Source: Bacteroides reticulotermitis JCM 10512
GTDB taxonomy: Bacteria > Bacteroidota > Bacteroidia > Bacteroidales > Bacteroidaceae
Direction: 5' to 3'
DNA length: 64,000 nt
Assembly (NCBI RefSeq): GCF_000517545.1
Contig: NZ_BAIV01000025.1
Location: 32,016 to 96,015, forward strand
This document shows, piece by piece, positions 37,995 to 47,227 of the stretch. The notes below the pieces were generated by a model. That model was not told the DNA's origin and ran no database searches. It was given only the letters and a program-made list of their open reading frames with translations. Position 1 is the first letter of the stretch; the number at the start of each line of letters is the position of its first letter. The translations under genes and the position numbers were made by a program.

Positions 37995-38348
37995 ATGAAA
38001 ACAGTATTCTTACAATACCCCGCTTGCAGCACTTGTCAAAAAGCCAAGAAGTGGCTGGAAGAAAATAAAGTAGCGTACACCAGTCGCCTGATTGTTGACG
38101 AAAACCCCACGGTCGAAGAGTTGAAAGCCTGGATTCCACGCAGCGGTCTGCCGATACGGAAGTTTTTCAATACCAGTGGCGTTGTATACAAGGAGCTTAA
38201 TCTCAAAGATAAACTACCAACGATGAGTGAGGAGGAGCAAATTGCTTTGCTCGCGACCAACGGCAAACTGGTAAAACGCCCGCTGATCGTAGCCGAAGAC
38301 TTTGTTTTAGTTGGCTTCAAAACTGACGAATGGGCAAGGCTTAAATAG
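37995..38348 (+). CDS. ArsC/Spx-family thioredoxin-fold protein
   Basis: A 117-residue protein of the ArsC/Spx/YffB family. The redox CxxC is in YPACSTCQKAKKWLEENKV and the conserved Arg-Pro turn is KRPLIVAEDFVLVGFKTDEW. It has a CxxC rather than the single Cys of YffB, and may be an arsenate reductase-like enzyme or a stress regulator; the sequence alone does not decide. It is downstream of the UDG-like gene and probably co-transcribed. Confidence 0.88.
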   Translation: MKTVFLQYPACSTCQKAKKWLEENKVAYTSRLIVDENPTVEELKAWIPRSGLPIRKFFNTSGVVYKELNLKDKLPTMSEEEQIALLATNGKLVKRPLIVAEDFVLVGFKTDEWARLK

Positions 38349-38663
38349 TTTATCCCGGGGAGCGGATAACTTTTCGTGCCGACATAATAACTGTTTCTCC
38401 TCGAAGAAGCTGTCGCACACTTCGGGGAAAACAGACAACTACCGCATTCTCTGCGAATGGATGAAGCGTTTGTTTGAAAAGCTTGTATGCTTTGTATGAG
38501 TGAGTTATCCAATCAACAGCCGCAGAAAGTAATGAAAAGGAACAGCTGATCCTACGGTTGTCGGAAACTCATCACCCGCCCCAGAAGAGAGAGCCGAGAA
38601 ATGGATTTCTTCAATTCTTGAAAACTTATTTGTCAAATAGCTTGCGAGTTCAGAACTTTCGAC
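38349..38663. other. Gap without recognised gene
   Basis: About 315 bp between the ArsC-like gene and the tRNA promoter. Short open frames exist on both strands but none has a recognisable start context, domain or codon pattern. No repeat or strong hairpin was seen. Confidence 0.5.
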
Positions 38664-38671
38664 TACCTTTG
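38664..38671 (+). promoter_or_regulatory. -7 element for tRNA-Trp
   Basis: TACCTTTG, 11 nt before the mature tRNA. A CTTG at 38641-38644 lies 19 nt upstream and can serve as a near-consensus -33. Confidence 0.65.
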
Positions 38672-38682
38672 CAGCCGCAAAT

Positions 38683-38755
38683 ACGGGAGTAGCTCAGTTG
38701 GTAGAGCACTGGTCTCCAAAACCAGGTGTCGGGAGTTCGAGCCTCTCCTCCCGTG
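38683..38755 (+). tRNA. tRNA-Trp (anticodon CCA)
   Basis: A complete cloverleaf: acceptor stem ACGGGAG (38683-38689) with CTCCCGT (38748-38754), D arm AGCTCAGTTGGTAGAGC, anticodon stem CTGGT/ACCAG around loop CTCCAAA (anticodon CCA), T arm with TTCGAGC, discriminator G at 38755. The 3' CCA is not encoded. It is a free-standing gene with its own promoter and terminator. Confidence 0.97.
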
Positions 38756-38760
38756 CAACA

Positions 38761-38795
38761 AAAGCAGTTGTAAGTCATTTACTTACAACTGCTTT
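38761..38795 (+). terminator. Intrinsic terminator of tRNA-Trp
   Basis: A perfect 15-bp stem (38761-38775 with 38781-38795) around CATTT, followed by TGTCTTTT. It begins 6 bp after the tRNA. Confidence 0.88.
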
Positions 38796-38929
38796 TGTCT
38801 TTTCAGGCCTTGCTCGAGTGAGGCATCAACCTGATGAATAACAACATCTGTGAGAGAAGGAGTGAAAGACGTTGTTTGGGCTATTCCATTATCTATAGAC
38901 ATTACCAGCAACGCCTTCTTCTCAATTCT

Positions 38930-40804
38930 TTATTTCCGTTCCAACCCTTTGGTAGCCTCAACCAAGCGGATGAACTCGCGGCGATATCCCTTATCGTCAT
39001 TATTCAATCCTTGTTTAGCCAAGTCAATCACCTTTTCGTAGGTCGCATCTCCTTTAAATTCAGACTCACGAAGCAATTGCCCATACATCGCTACGGCAGA
39101 CGCGAATAGGAAATCACCAGATTCTTTATCCCACTTACTATCAATGAAAGGAAGTTCCAGTTTTTTGCTTGTCGATTTATCCGGATCTTTATAGCGTAGC
39201 TTTACAGTCAGCAGTTCATTCGATCCGGTTGTCTGTACAGTCGACGGCTTCTTGTTTTTCTGATATTTCAAGTCGTCTACTTTGCCTACATAGGTATTCT
39301 TCACGCCCACCGGAACCACTTCGTAGAAGGCAGTTACCGTATGTCCGGCTCCCAAATCACCGGCATCCTTGGCGTCATTATTAAAATCTTCATCTTTCAA
39401 CAGGCGGCTTTCATAGCCAATCAACCGATAAGCCTGTACGAGAGAGGGATTAAATTCTACTTGCAGTTTGACATCTTTCGCCACCGTGTGCAGCGTTGAC
39501 CCGAACTCATTCACCAATACCCGGTTAGCTTCTTGCATATTATCAATATAGGCATGGTTACCATTCCCCTTTTCGGCCAATGTCTGGAACTTCTTGTCCT
39601 TGTAGTTTCCCATTCCATAACCCAGAACCGTCAGGTACACCCCACTCTTCCGTTCGGCTTCTACCAATTTTTCCAATCCTTCAGCAGATGAAACTCCTAC
39701 GTTAAAATCGCCATCGGAGCAAAGAATGATACGATTATTGCCATCAGCCATGAAGTTCTTCTTCGCCATTTTATAGGCTAACAGAATACCTTCGCCTCCA
39801 GCCGTAGAACCACTGGCAGTCAGTTCATCAATCGCTTCACGTATCTTCTGTTTATCACTTCCCGGAGTAGATTCAAGGTTCACACCAGCCCTACCCGCAT
39901 AGGTAACAATCGCCACCTTATCTTTATCACGTAGGTTATTAACAAGTAGTTTCAAAGACGACTTCACCAAGTCCAAACGGTTTGGTCCCCACATCGAACC
40001 GGATACATCGATCAAAAACACCAGATTAGAAGCCGGCAAGTTTTCCGACGGAATTTCTTTAGCCTTCAAACCGATACGAACCAGACGGTGTGCGGTATTC
40101 CAAGGACAAGCACCGGCTTCTATGCTAAATTTCACCGGATCATTTCCCATTGGCTTCGGATAATCGTATGAGAAATAGTTCACAAGCTCTTCCGTGCGAA
40201 TGGCATCAGTCGGGGGAAGTTCTCCTTTATTAATAAAGCGGCGCATATTGCTATAAGAAGCCGCGTCTACATCAATTGAAAAAGTGGAAAGCGGCGCGTC
40301 ACCTACCTGCTTAAAAGCATTCTCATTGATTGAACCATACTCTTCCGCATTCGCGTGCTCGTAGGTAATTACCGGTGCAGTAAATGCTATTTTACTCTTG
40401 GACAGTGCTCCCGTCACTTTAATCGGCCTTGTACTTCCGGTTCTTGCAGCTTTTCGAGAACTTCCATATCCAACCACTACACACTCTGCCAGCTCATAAT
40501 CTTCTTGTTGAAGCTTCACATCCAGCTTCTCCGACCGAACAACGCGCTCCTCTTTCTTATAAGCAATATAACTGAATATAAGAGTTTCTCCCTTCTTTGC
40601 CTCGATGCTATATTTGCCGTATTGATCGGTAAATGTCACTTGCTGAGTTCCCTTTAGCTGTACGGTACAACCAATGATTTCCGAACCATCTGCTCCATCA
40701 GTCACCTGGCCTTTCACCGTCAGGGTTTGTCCCCAAGCAGTTCCTAACGCAACTAACACTAACATCATTGTGAGCATCGTCGCTCTGAGTTGAATTGTTT
40801 TCAT
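38930..40804 (-). CDS. VWA-domain protein with carboxypeptidase-like N domain (YfbK-like)
   Basis: A 624-residue exported protein. Signal peptide to about residue 25 (GTAWG-Q); carboxypeptidase-like sandwich at ~27-100 (VKGQVTDGADGSEIIGCTVQ) ending in ECVVVGYGSSRKAARTGS, the motif that in SusC receptors marks the TonB box and plug start; then the N-terminal region of YfbK-type proteins (NAFKQVGDAPLSTFSIDVDA), a von Willebrand A domain at ~255-430 with MIDAS FLIDVSGSMWG, and a C-terminal DUF3520-like region (LLTVKLRYKDPDKSTSKKLE). There is no barrel. It diverges from an ECF sigma factor gene 128 bp away and may be its target or signal partner. Substrate or ligand unknown. Confidence 0.9.
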   Translation of the reverse strand: MKTIQLRATMLTMMLVLVALGTAWGQTLTVKGQVTDGADGSEIIGCTVQLKGTQQVTFTDQYGKYSIEAKKGETLIFSYIAYKKEERVVRSEKLDVKLQQEDYELAECVVVGYGSSRKAARTGSTRPIKVTGALSKSKIAFTAPVITYEHANAEEYGSINENAFKQVGDAPLSTFSIDVDAASYSNMRRFINKGELPPTDAIRTEELVNYFSYDYPKPMGNDPVKFSIEAGACPWNTAHRLVRIGLKAKEIPSENLPASNLVFLIDVSGSMWGPNRLDLVKSSLKLLVNNLRDKDKVAIVTYAGRAGVNLESTPGSDKQKIREAIDELTASGSTAGGEGILLAYKMAKKNFMADGNNRIILCSDGDFNVGVSSAEGLEKLVEAERKSGVYLTVLGYGMGNYKDKKFQTLAEKGNGNHAYIDNMQEANRVLVNEFGSTLHTVAKDVKLQVEFNPSLVQAYRLIGYESRLLKDEDFNNDAKDAGDLGAGHTVTAFYEVVPVGVKNTYVGKVDDLKYQKNKKPSTVQTTGSNELLTVKLRYKDPDKSTSKKLELPFIDSKWDKESGDFLFASAVAMYGQLLRESEFKGDATYEKVIDLAKQGLNNDDKGYRREFIRLVEATKGLERK

Positions 40805-40932
40805 AACTTTATTATTTTAAATGATACAAATTATTCGCTTTTACTATAGAGATGCAAATACATTCCGGATTCCATAAACGGGGGCAAACTTTTTTTTTAT
40901 TTTTCTTTCCCTTGTTGTTATTCTTGATCGCT

Positions 40933-41529
40933 ATGCCTATCTTTGACAGCAAAAAGAAACTGCTTTTTAGAAGAAACATATCCAAACTGCCGGACGAGGA
41001 CTTACTCTCTCAGTATACAAAGTCGGGCAATACGGAATATTTCGGTGAATTATACAACCGACATATCCCGTTACTGTATGGACTCTGCCTGAAATATCTA
41101 TCCGATGAAGATCGCGCACAGGATGCCGTAATGCAACTGTTCGAAGATCTGCTACCTAAAATCAAACAATACGAGATAAAGGTGTTCAAGCCCTGGCTCT
41201 ATCAGGTAGCTAAAAACCATTGTTTACAGCTCTTACGAAAAGAAAATAAAGAAATTCCGCTGGATTATGCCATCAACGTTATGGAATCGGACGAATTTCT
41301 GCATCTATTAAGTGAGGAGGATGGTTCGGAAGAGCAACTTCGGGCCTTGCAACATTGTCTGGAGCAATTGCCGGACGAACAACGTGTCAGCATTACGCGT
41401 TTCTTTTTAGAAGAGATGTCGTATGCCGATGTTGCGGAAGCCACCGGATTTACGCTGAGTCATGTGAAAAGCTATATCCAGAACGGAAAGCGAAACTTAA
41501 AAATCTGTATTAAAAAGCAAACCCTATGA
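40933..41529 (+). CDS. ECF-type RNA polymerase sigma factor
   Basis: A 198-residue sigma-70 family protein. Region 2 is visible as LPDEDLLSQYTKSGNTEYF, YLSDEDRAQDAVMQLFEDLL and KPWLYQVAKNHCLQLLRKEN; region 4 is LEQLPDEQRVSITRFFLEEM, SYADVAEATGFTLSHVKSYI. The ATG at 40933 (MPIFDSKKK) is chosen over 40852 because the upstream stretch reads as a hydrophobic run encoded by a T-rich leader. Its stop overlaps the start of the next gene in ATGA, implying coupling to the anti-sigma-like protein. A TATCTTTG lies just inside the gene (40938-40945). Confidence 0.9.
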   Translation: MPIFDSKKKLLFRRNISKLPDEDLLSQYTKSGNTEYFGELYNRHIPLLYGLCLKYLSDEDRAQDAVMQLFEDLLPKIKQYEIKVFKPWLYQVAKNHCLQLLRKENKEIPLDYAINVMESDEFLHLLSEEDGSEEQLRALQHCLEQLPDEQRVSITRFFLEEMSYADVAEATGFTLSHVKSYIQNGKRNLKICIKKQTL

Positions 41530-42766
41530 AACTATTGGACTACATACGAGGACTCCGCAAAGGGAAAGAGGCGAATCGACTGGAAAAAGAGTCGATGAAA
41601 GACCCTTTCCTTGCCGATGCTATGGATGGGTACCAGCAAGTGGAGGGAGATCATGAACGAGAAATCGAAAAATTGCGTAGACGCATCCTTGCCCATTCGA
41701 CAAAGAAGCGCACGTATGCCATTGCTTGGAGCGTTGCAGCCTGTCTGGTCATCGGATTCGGCATCAGTACCTATTTCCTATTCCTGAAAAAGAACATAAC
41801 CGATGACGTATTTATTGCTCAAGAGTCTGTTCTTACAACAGAAACGGATTCTACGGCCCGCCAACAGGAAACGGCTACGGCTACTTTAGCAGATAGTTCA
41901 CGGGATTCCGCCCGAGTAACTCCTCCGTCCGTTCCAAGCAAGAAACCGGATCGTAAATCGGCCCTTGCACAAGCTAAGCCCGAACAAACCAAATCGGCTC
42001 GTGTCGTCGCCGAAGAGCTAGAAGTCATAGAACCGATCTCACCATCTCCGGCTATAAACCACAAAGTAGCAGCGGATGAGAAAGTGGCTATCATCTTAGA
42101 AGATACCCAAAAGCAAGTAGAGATAGCCAGTTCGGAGCAGTCGAAAAATCGCAGTCTCCAAGCTATGGCTAAAGATAATAAAATCCGGGGCGTTGTGAAA
42201 GACCCCTACGGAGAACCACTTATCGGCGCAACGGTAAACTACTCAGGTACCAATATAGGAACCGTAACCGGAGTCAATGGAGAGTTCACTTTGGACAAAC
42301 AGGAAGGAAAACAAAAACTGACTGCAAGGTATATCGGTTATGATACAGTTGAAATGCCGGTAGATTCGAACCGGGACATGCTCTTTGCGATGAAAGAGAG
42401 CGATATGGCACTCAGCGAAGTTGTAGTGACTGGCTACGGTAAGATAAGTAAAAAGTCAATAACCGGTTCTATAGCAAAAGCACACCCCAAGGAAGCGGAT
42501 AGCCGAAAGACCCGCAACCTCTTATCGGTATGCGTAAATACCAGAAGTACCTCAAAGAGAAACTAGTTCGTCCAACGGATGAATGCCGAGATATAAAAGG
42601 AGAAGTCACCTTGAGTTTCTCTATTGGGCCCGATGGTACGCCGACTCATATCACGGTTGTGAAGAGCCTATGCGATTCGGCGGATCAAGAAGCGATCAGA
42701 CTGCTACGGGAAGGTCCAAAATGGAACACCAGTAGCTTGCAGGCAGAAATAAAGGTGAAGTTCTGA
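41526..42766 (+). pseudogene. Probable anti-sigma protein with carboxypeptidase-like and TonB C-terminal domains, frameshifted
   Basis: Restored length is about 413 residues. Residues ~1-62 are a charged cytosolic region (DYIRGLRKGKEANRLEKESM) as in anti-sigma factors; one membrane helix spans ~65-87 (AIAWSVAACLVIGFGISTYF). Outside follow a Ser/Pro/Lys-rich linker, a carboxypeptidase-like domain (~218-300, IRGVVKDPYGEPLIGATVNY) ending in SEVVVTGYGKISKKSITGSI, and a TonB C-terminal domain (MRKYQKYLKEKLVRPTDECR, GEVTLSFSIGPDGTPTHITV). The first frame stops at 42564-42566; the second is open from upstream of 42530. One base is missing at 42518-42521. It is translationally coupled to the sigma gene. 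Confidence 0.85.
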
Positions 42767-42806
42767 CACATATTACCAGAACTCCACCTACATCCTTATC
42801 TATTAT

Positions 42807-43679
42807 TTATATCAATTCATAGCTGGAACTCTGTATCGGCATATCGAGATTATGCAATACTTTCTCCAACAAGATTCCTTCCCGATTATCGTATTCATAA
42901 CCAAACGTAGCGCGAATGCCCTGCAAGATAAACTGCGTGGCACGATCTAAAGCGATCGGCAAGCTATCGCCCTGCAACAACGCACCGGTGATTACACTGG
43001 TGAAAGTGTCACCCGTACCCGGATAATGGGCTGGCAGGTAAGGACAAGTTATTTTCCAGTAACGATCTCCTTGCCGATTGTATGCATATACGGAAGTCTT
43101 ATGCGGATCTCCGCATACCGGCACACTGGTGATAATAACGATTTGCGGTCCTTTGTCTGACAAGATACGCAAGTATTCTTTCAGTTCTTCATCTGTATTT
43201 TCTGCTTTGTAAGGCATATCGAGCAGATAAAAGAACTCTGTCAGATTAGGCGTTACAACATCGGCTTTCTTGATAAGTTGCCGCATCTCCCGAACCATCT
43301 CTTCATTGAAGTTGGTGTACAGCTGCCCATTATCTCCCAATACCGGATCGGCCACTACCAAGCTATCGGCAGGACTGAAGTTATCGATAAAGTCGGATAC
43401 GATCTGTACCTGCCGGGGAGATCCCAGATAACCGGTATAAATAGAATCGAACTTCACATCTAACTTCTTCCATTCGGCTATAATCCGGGGCATCTCGTCC
43501 GTTAGATCAAGAAAAGAGAACTCCGGATATTGCGTGTGGCTGGACAACACGGCGGTTGGCAGCGGGCACACCTGAAATCCCATCGACGAAAGAATGGGAA
43601 TAACTACCGTTAACGAGACTCTGCCCATGCCCGAAAGATCGTGGACGGCAGCTACGCGCTTTACTCTGTTTGTGTACAT
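42807..43679 (-). CDS. Pyridoxamine/pyridoxal kinase (PfkB/ThiD-like)
   Basis: A 290-residue ribokinase-superfamily kinase that phosphorylates vitamin B6 vitamers. Features: VAAVHDLSGMGRVSLTVVIP at the N-terminus, TGYLGSPRQVQIV, the Mg/ATP region VVADPVLGDNGQLYTNF, TPNLTEFFYLL and the catalytic anion-hole motif HYPGTGDTFTSVITGALL (GTGD). It begins 12 bp after the lutC stop, so it is the last gene of the lut operon here; the link between B6 salvage and lactate use is not obvious. Confidence 0.88.
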   Translation of the reverse strand: MYTNRVKRVAAVHDLSGMGRVSLTVVIPILSSMGFQVCPLPTAVLSSHTQYPEFSFLDLTDEMPRIIAEWKKLDVKFDSIYTGYLGSPRQVQIVSDFIDNFSPADSLVVADPVLGDNGQLYTNFNEEMVREMRQLIKKADVVTPNLTEFFYLLDMPYKAENTDEELKEYLRILSDKGPQIVIITSVPVCGDPHKTSVYAYNRQGDRYWKITCPYLPAHYPGTGDTFTSVITGALLQGDSLPIALDRATQFILQGIRATFGYEYDNREGILLEKVLHNLDMPIQSSSYELI

Positions 43680-43691
43680 ATATTATATTAC

Positions 43692-44272
43692 TTATTTTAA
43701 AATCACCAATACCTCCCGGGCCCCATGCGCTCCCATCACCAAGGCTTGTTCAATATCAGCCGTCTTCGATGGACCGGAGATAAAGGCTCCAAAACGGAAC
43801 TCTTCCTTATCCAGTATGCGGTATGCGTCGTACATGGTATCTACGATCCGTGTCCTGTTGAGCAGGATAACCAATCGCTCCGAGATGAAATAGACGGCTT
43901 TATGCTTCACCGTTTGCGGTATCCATATCGCACCATTTTCGGCAACGCTATCTCACCGGCGACAACGGCTAAATCGGTTCCATCCAGTTCGCGGGGATCT
44001 TCCAGATCGTCGGGGTTGAATGTAGCGCAAGTTATCTCCGGCAGCACAGACGCGATGCGTCGGGCATCGGGATACGTTTGCCGGATAATGGCATTCAAAT
44101 CTTCTCCTTCTCCCAAAACTACGGCTTCTCCTCCTACTGCACGACTAATCGTACAAAACTGGGCAACCTTGTCCGAGTACACCAAGCGTTCCATTCTTTC
44201 CAGATCGGGCTTTTCATAACGCGCCTGTGTATGTTGGCGTATGCTCGCTAGTATTTCTTCTTTGCTACTCAT
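43692..44272 (-). pseudogene. lutC: LutC-like lactate-utilisation protein (LUD domain), frameshifted
   Basis: Third subunit of the LutABC L-lactate oxidation complex. The N-terminal piece (MSSKEEILASIRQHTQARYE) covers the first two thirds with LEDPRELDGTDLAVVAGEIA; the second piece carries KHKAVYFISERLVILLNRTR and the C-terminal FISGPSKTADIEQALVMGAH (G-P-S-x-T-A-D-I-E signature of the LUD family). One missing base at about 43943-43944 links them through AENGAIWIPQTVKHKAVYF. Its ATG overlaps the lutB stop (ATGA). Confidence 0.88.
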
Positions 44273-45654
44273 TGCTGTTCCTCCTTTCCCTGTACTTTAT
44301 TCTTTTTCCACATTTCGTTGAACGATTCTTTGGCAAACTTCGGCAGTTCACGCCCTTTCCCCCAATCATTCAAACTGTTATATTTCAGAAAACGCGGCAG
44401 TCCGTTCACTACCGGAGAGGCCCACAAAGCTGCATTGAACAGGACGGGACGCTCCATCAGGAATTTCATTTCGCCGGACATCACTTTCTTGGCTGTACTT
44501 GCCTTGCCCAGCTGATCCAGTTTCTGCCGCCATTTGTATATCTGTTCGGCCAGATCGACCTTTACCGGACAAACATCGGAACAAGACATACACAGCGAAC
44601 AGGCGGAAAGATTATCATAGTATTTCTCCGGTTCGTGCGCCATGCCCAGGTTTATACCGATAGGGCCGGGAATAAAATAGGTATAAGAATATCCTCCACT
44701 GCGTCGGTAGACGGGGCAAGTGTTCATACAAGCACCGCAACGGATACAGTTCAGCGTCTTTATGTGGTCGGGCTTGGAAAGCAATGCGCTCCGCCCGTTA
44801 TCTACAATAATAATATGGTATTCGCCTCCTTCGCGCGGATGTCGATAATGCGAAGTATAGGTCGTGACGGGTTGTCCCGTGGCTGATCGTGCCAATAGGC
44901 GGGTAAATATGCCCAACGCCTCCATGTCCGGCACAATCTTTTCCATTCCGAAGGCCGCAATATTCAGTTTAGGGAAGGAAGTTCCCATATCGGCGTTCCC
45001 CTCATTCGTGCAGACAACAATATCTCCGGTAGAAGCTACAGCGAAGTTCGCACCGGTCATGGCCGCTTCGGCACCCAAGAACAGATGACGAAGATTCTTA
45101 CGTGCCGCATGGGTCAGGTAGGTCGGATCGAAGTTGCCTTTTTCCGTCCCCATCTCCTTTTCAAACAGTTCGCCTACTTGCTCGCGCTTGATGTGGATGG
45201 CAGGAAGTACAATGTGGCTCGGTTCCAAATGCATCAATTGCAAGATGCGTTCGCCCAGATCGGACTCTACGACATCAATGCCGTGATCGATCAGATACGG
45301 ATTGAGTCCGCACTCCTCGGCCAACATCGACTTACTCTTCACAAAATGCTTCACGTTATGTCCGGAGAGTATATCGAATACGATTCGACAGTATTCGTCG
45401 GCATCCTTCGCCCAGTGTACAATGGCTCCATTGGCGGTTGCATTCTGCTCAAATTCCAGCAACAGCTCTTCCAGATGGCTGTTGGAATAGAGTTTCAGCT
45501 CGCAGGCTTTATCACGTAACTCTTCCCATTCGGGAACGTCTTTACTCATTTTATCTCTTTTGGCACGAACCATCCAAAGGGTTTCATTGTGCCATGCGGC
45601 CATCTTGCCATCCTGCAAGAACTTCTCGGCAGCTTTTGAATGTTTGGTACTCAT
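44269..45654 (-). CDS. lutB: LutB-like iron-sulfur lactate-utilisation protein
   Basis: A 461-residue cytosolic subunit with two 4Fe-4S clusters: CIRCGACMNTCPVYRRSGGY and CSLCMSCSDVCPVKVDLAEQ. The N-terminal LUD-type domain includes GANFAVASTGDIVVCTNEGN, and the C-terminus has the DUF3390-type tail (FNEMWKKNKVQGKEEQQ). The start MSTKHSKAAEKFLQDGKMAA at 45654 overlaps the lutA stop by ATGA; a longer in-frame start at 45741 would run into lutA. Part of a tightly overlapped lutABC operon. Confidence 0.93.
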   Translation of the reverse strand: MSTKHSKAAEKFLQDGKMAAWHNETLWMVRAKRDKMSKDVPEWEELRDKACELKLYSNSHLEELLLEFEQNATANGAIVHWAKDADEYCRIVFDILSGHNVKHFVKSKSMLAEECGLNPYLIDHGIDVVESDLGERILQLMHLEPSHIVLPAIHIKREQVGELFEKEMGTEKGNFDPTYLTHAARKNLRHLFLGAEAAMTGANFAVASTGDIVVCTNEGNADMGTSFPKLNIAAFGMEKIVPDMEALGIFTRLLARSATGQPVTTYTSHYRHPREGGEYHIIIVDNGRSALLSKPDHIKTLNCIRCGACMNTCPVYRRSGGYSYTYFIPGPIGINLGMAHEPEKYYDNLSACSLCMSCSDVCPVKVDLAEQIYKWRQKLDQLGKASTAKKVMSGEMKFLMERPVLFNAALWASPVVNGLPRFLKYNSLNDWGKGRELPKFAKESFNEMWKKNKVQGKEEQQ

Positions 45655-46389
45655 GATTGCGACGCTAAGATTTCTACGACATGAAGAATTTTTATCGGAA
45701 GCTTTTCCCGTTCGATCACTCCCTGCATATGCATCAGACAAGAGCTGTCGGCCCCGGTGATGTATTCGGCTCCGGTGGCTATATGATCGTTCACTTTGTC
45801 ACGCCCCATGCAGGTGGAAACCGCCTGCTCCTCTACGGCAAACATTCCGCCAAAACCACAGCACTCATCGATATGGCTCGGTTCGAACACGTCGATGCCT
45901 TCTACCATTTCGAGTAGATCGCGTAGTTTGTTGTAATAGGGGATGTTCAATTCGCTCGGCGCAGATATAAGCAGTTCGCGTACGCCGTGGCAACTGTTAT
46001 GGATGCTGACTTTATGAGGAAAGCGTGCCGGTATCTTATCCGGCTTCAGCACATCATGAATAAAATCACAGATGTCGTAAATCTTCCCGGAACTCTGGCA
46101 CGAATGCCCTTCTTTCTCTAATATGCCCGGATGATTTTCTTTAACGAAGGCCACACAGCTGCTGATGGGCCAACAATGTAGTCGTACTCGCGGAACAGGT
46201 CATCGAAACGGAGGGCTAGATGAGCCGACTCATTTTCAAAACCTGCATTCGCCATGGGCTGTCCGCAACAAGTCTGGTCCAATGGATAATCAACATCCAC
46301 TCCCAGGCTTTTCAATAACTTATACGATGCCACGCCGACATTGGGTAGATGGCATTGATGTAACAGGGAATAAACAAACCTACTTTCAT
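45651..46389 (-). pseudogene. lutA: LutA-like Cys-rich (CCG domain) lactate-utilisation protein, two frameshifts
   Basis: First subunit of LutABC, with two CCG domains that bind Fe-S or the heterodisulfide-type site. The true start MKVGLFIPCYINAIYP is at 46389 in one frame; the next piece reads VASYKLLKSLGVDVDYPLDQ TCCGQPMANAGFENE; the third reads AFVKENHPGILEKEGHSCQS and then HIDECCGFGGMFAVEEQAVS. Two single-base losses (about 46341-46342, in an A run, and about 46160-46161) join all three into a normal ~245-residue protein. No TAnnTTTG box is visible within 110 bp upstream. Confidence 0.88.
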
Positions 46390-46774
46390 ACTTACAACTT
46401 TATCACGTAGTTCCCGGAAATGAGAAAGCCGGGATTCTTATTTTATAGTTATTTTCTCGAATGTCTATAAGTTTGTGCGTTTGCAGGCAGAGTCTCCATC
46501 ACGGGGATGTCGCTTCACACACCTACTGCCTGGGCAGTTACTAAAAGAACAAGGCTAAAGGAAGAAATGTTCGGACGAAAGTGATTCAAAAAGATCGGTA
46601 TTGGCTCCTTCATCGAATTCTTTTTGCTTGATTGGCCCGGTCCCGATACCGACCTAAGGCTCTGTTTGGGAAAACAAGTTCCCCAAGCAGACGTCGCGTT
46701 CGAAGAATGCGCTCCATTAGATACCCGAACTTCCGGCGCGATATCTTCCGCCTTGCAAAGAATGAAAGATTTAC
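46390..46774. other. Gap without recognised gene
   Basis: 385 bp between the lutA start and the end of queD. It should contain the lut promoter, but no consensus -7 box is seen on the minus strand. One ~68-codon open frame on the plus strand (from 46624) has no recognisable features. Confidence 0.5.
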
Positions 46775-47107
46775 TTATTCTTTCTCATAAATTACCAGAT
46801 TGTCATCCGTTTCGCGTACTTCCACTTTGAAACATTGGGGAATCTGCTTCTGAACCCACCGGGCTATGTTCTCGGCTGTCGGGTTAAAAGGAAGTACTTC
46901 GTTGAGATTCTGATGATCTAACTTCTCTTTGATCACATCCTTAATACGAGCGAAATCAATAACCATCCCATCTGCATTCAGCCGTTCGGAACGGCAATAA
47001 ACGGTAATAGTCCAATTATGCCCGTGCAAGCTAGCACAATTGCTGCGGTAAGGAAGAACGAGCTTATGAGCTGCCGAAATAGTAAATCGTTTGACTACTG
47101 TAAACAT
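46775..47107 (-). CDS. queD: 6-carboxytetrahydropterin synthase (QueD/PTPS family)
   Basis: A 110-residue enzyme of queuosine precursor synthesis (dihydroneopterin triphosphate to 6-carboxytetrahydropterin). Zinc ligands are in FTISAAHKL and SLHGHNWTITVYC (HxH), the catalytic-loop Cys is in RSNCASLHGH, and the C-terminal Glu is in VEVRETDDNLVIYE. The ATG at 47107 is chosen for the normal N-terminus (MFTVVKRFTISAAH) and because a -7 box lies at 47163-47170. Classification as QueD rather than eukaryotic-type PTPS is by bacterial context. Confidence 0.9.
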   Translation of the reverse strand: MFTVVKRFTISAAHKLVLPYRSNCASLHGHNWTITVYCRSERLNADGMVIDFARIKDVIKEKLDHQNLNEVLPFNPTAENIARWVQKQIPQCFKVEVRETDDNLVIYEKE

Positions 47108-47162
47108 TACACTGCTTTTTTTAATAGTTATATATAGCGAATGTCGCCTTAATGCAATATCA

Positions 47163-47170
47163 CAAAGGTA
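47163..47170 (-). promoter_or_regulatory. -7 element for queD
   Basis: Reads TACCTTTG on the minus strand, 55 nt before the ATG at 47107; divergent from the ybaN box 46 bp away. Confidence 0.5.
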
Positions 47171-47215
47171 GCATAAAATAAAGTCTTCATTCAGCAATCA
47201 CCGTTATTTTTTTCT

Positions 47216-47223
47216 TATTTTTG
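47216..47223 (+). promoter_or_regulatory. -7 element for the YbaN-like gene
   Basis: TATTTTTG ends 4 nt before the ATG at 47228, predicting a leaderless transcript. Confidence 0.5.
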
Positions 47224-47227
47224 CCGC

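Noticed and set aside
38036..38512. 158-codon minus-strand frame near the ArsC-like gene
   Set aside because: It is antisense to a clear ArsC/Spx coding region, low in complexity (Ser-rich) and without recognisable domains.
38683..38755. Integration site of a mobile element at tRNA-Trp
   Set aside because: No integrase, no duplicated tRNA 3' end and no element boundary were seen within the window; the tRNA has a normal promoter and terminator.
40938..40945. Promoter inside the start of the sigma factor gene
   Set aside because: TATCTTTG matches the -7 consensus, but no alternative downstream start would leave an intact sigma region 2; most likely coincidence.
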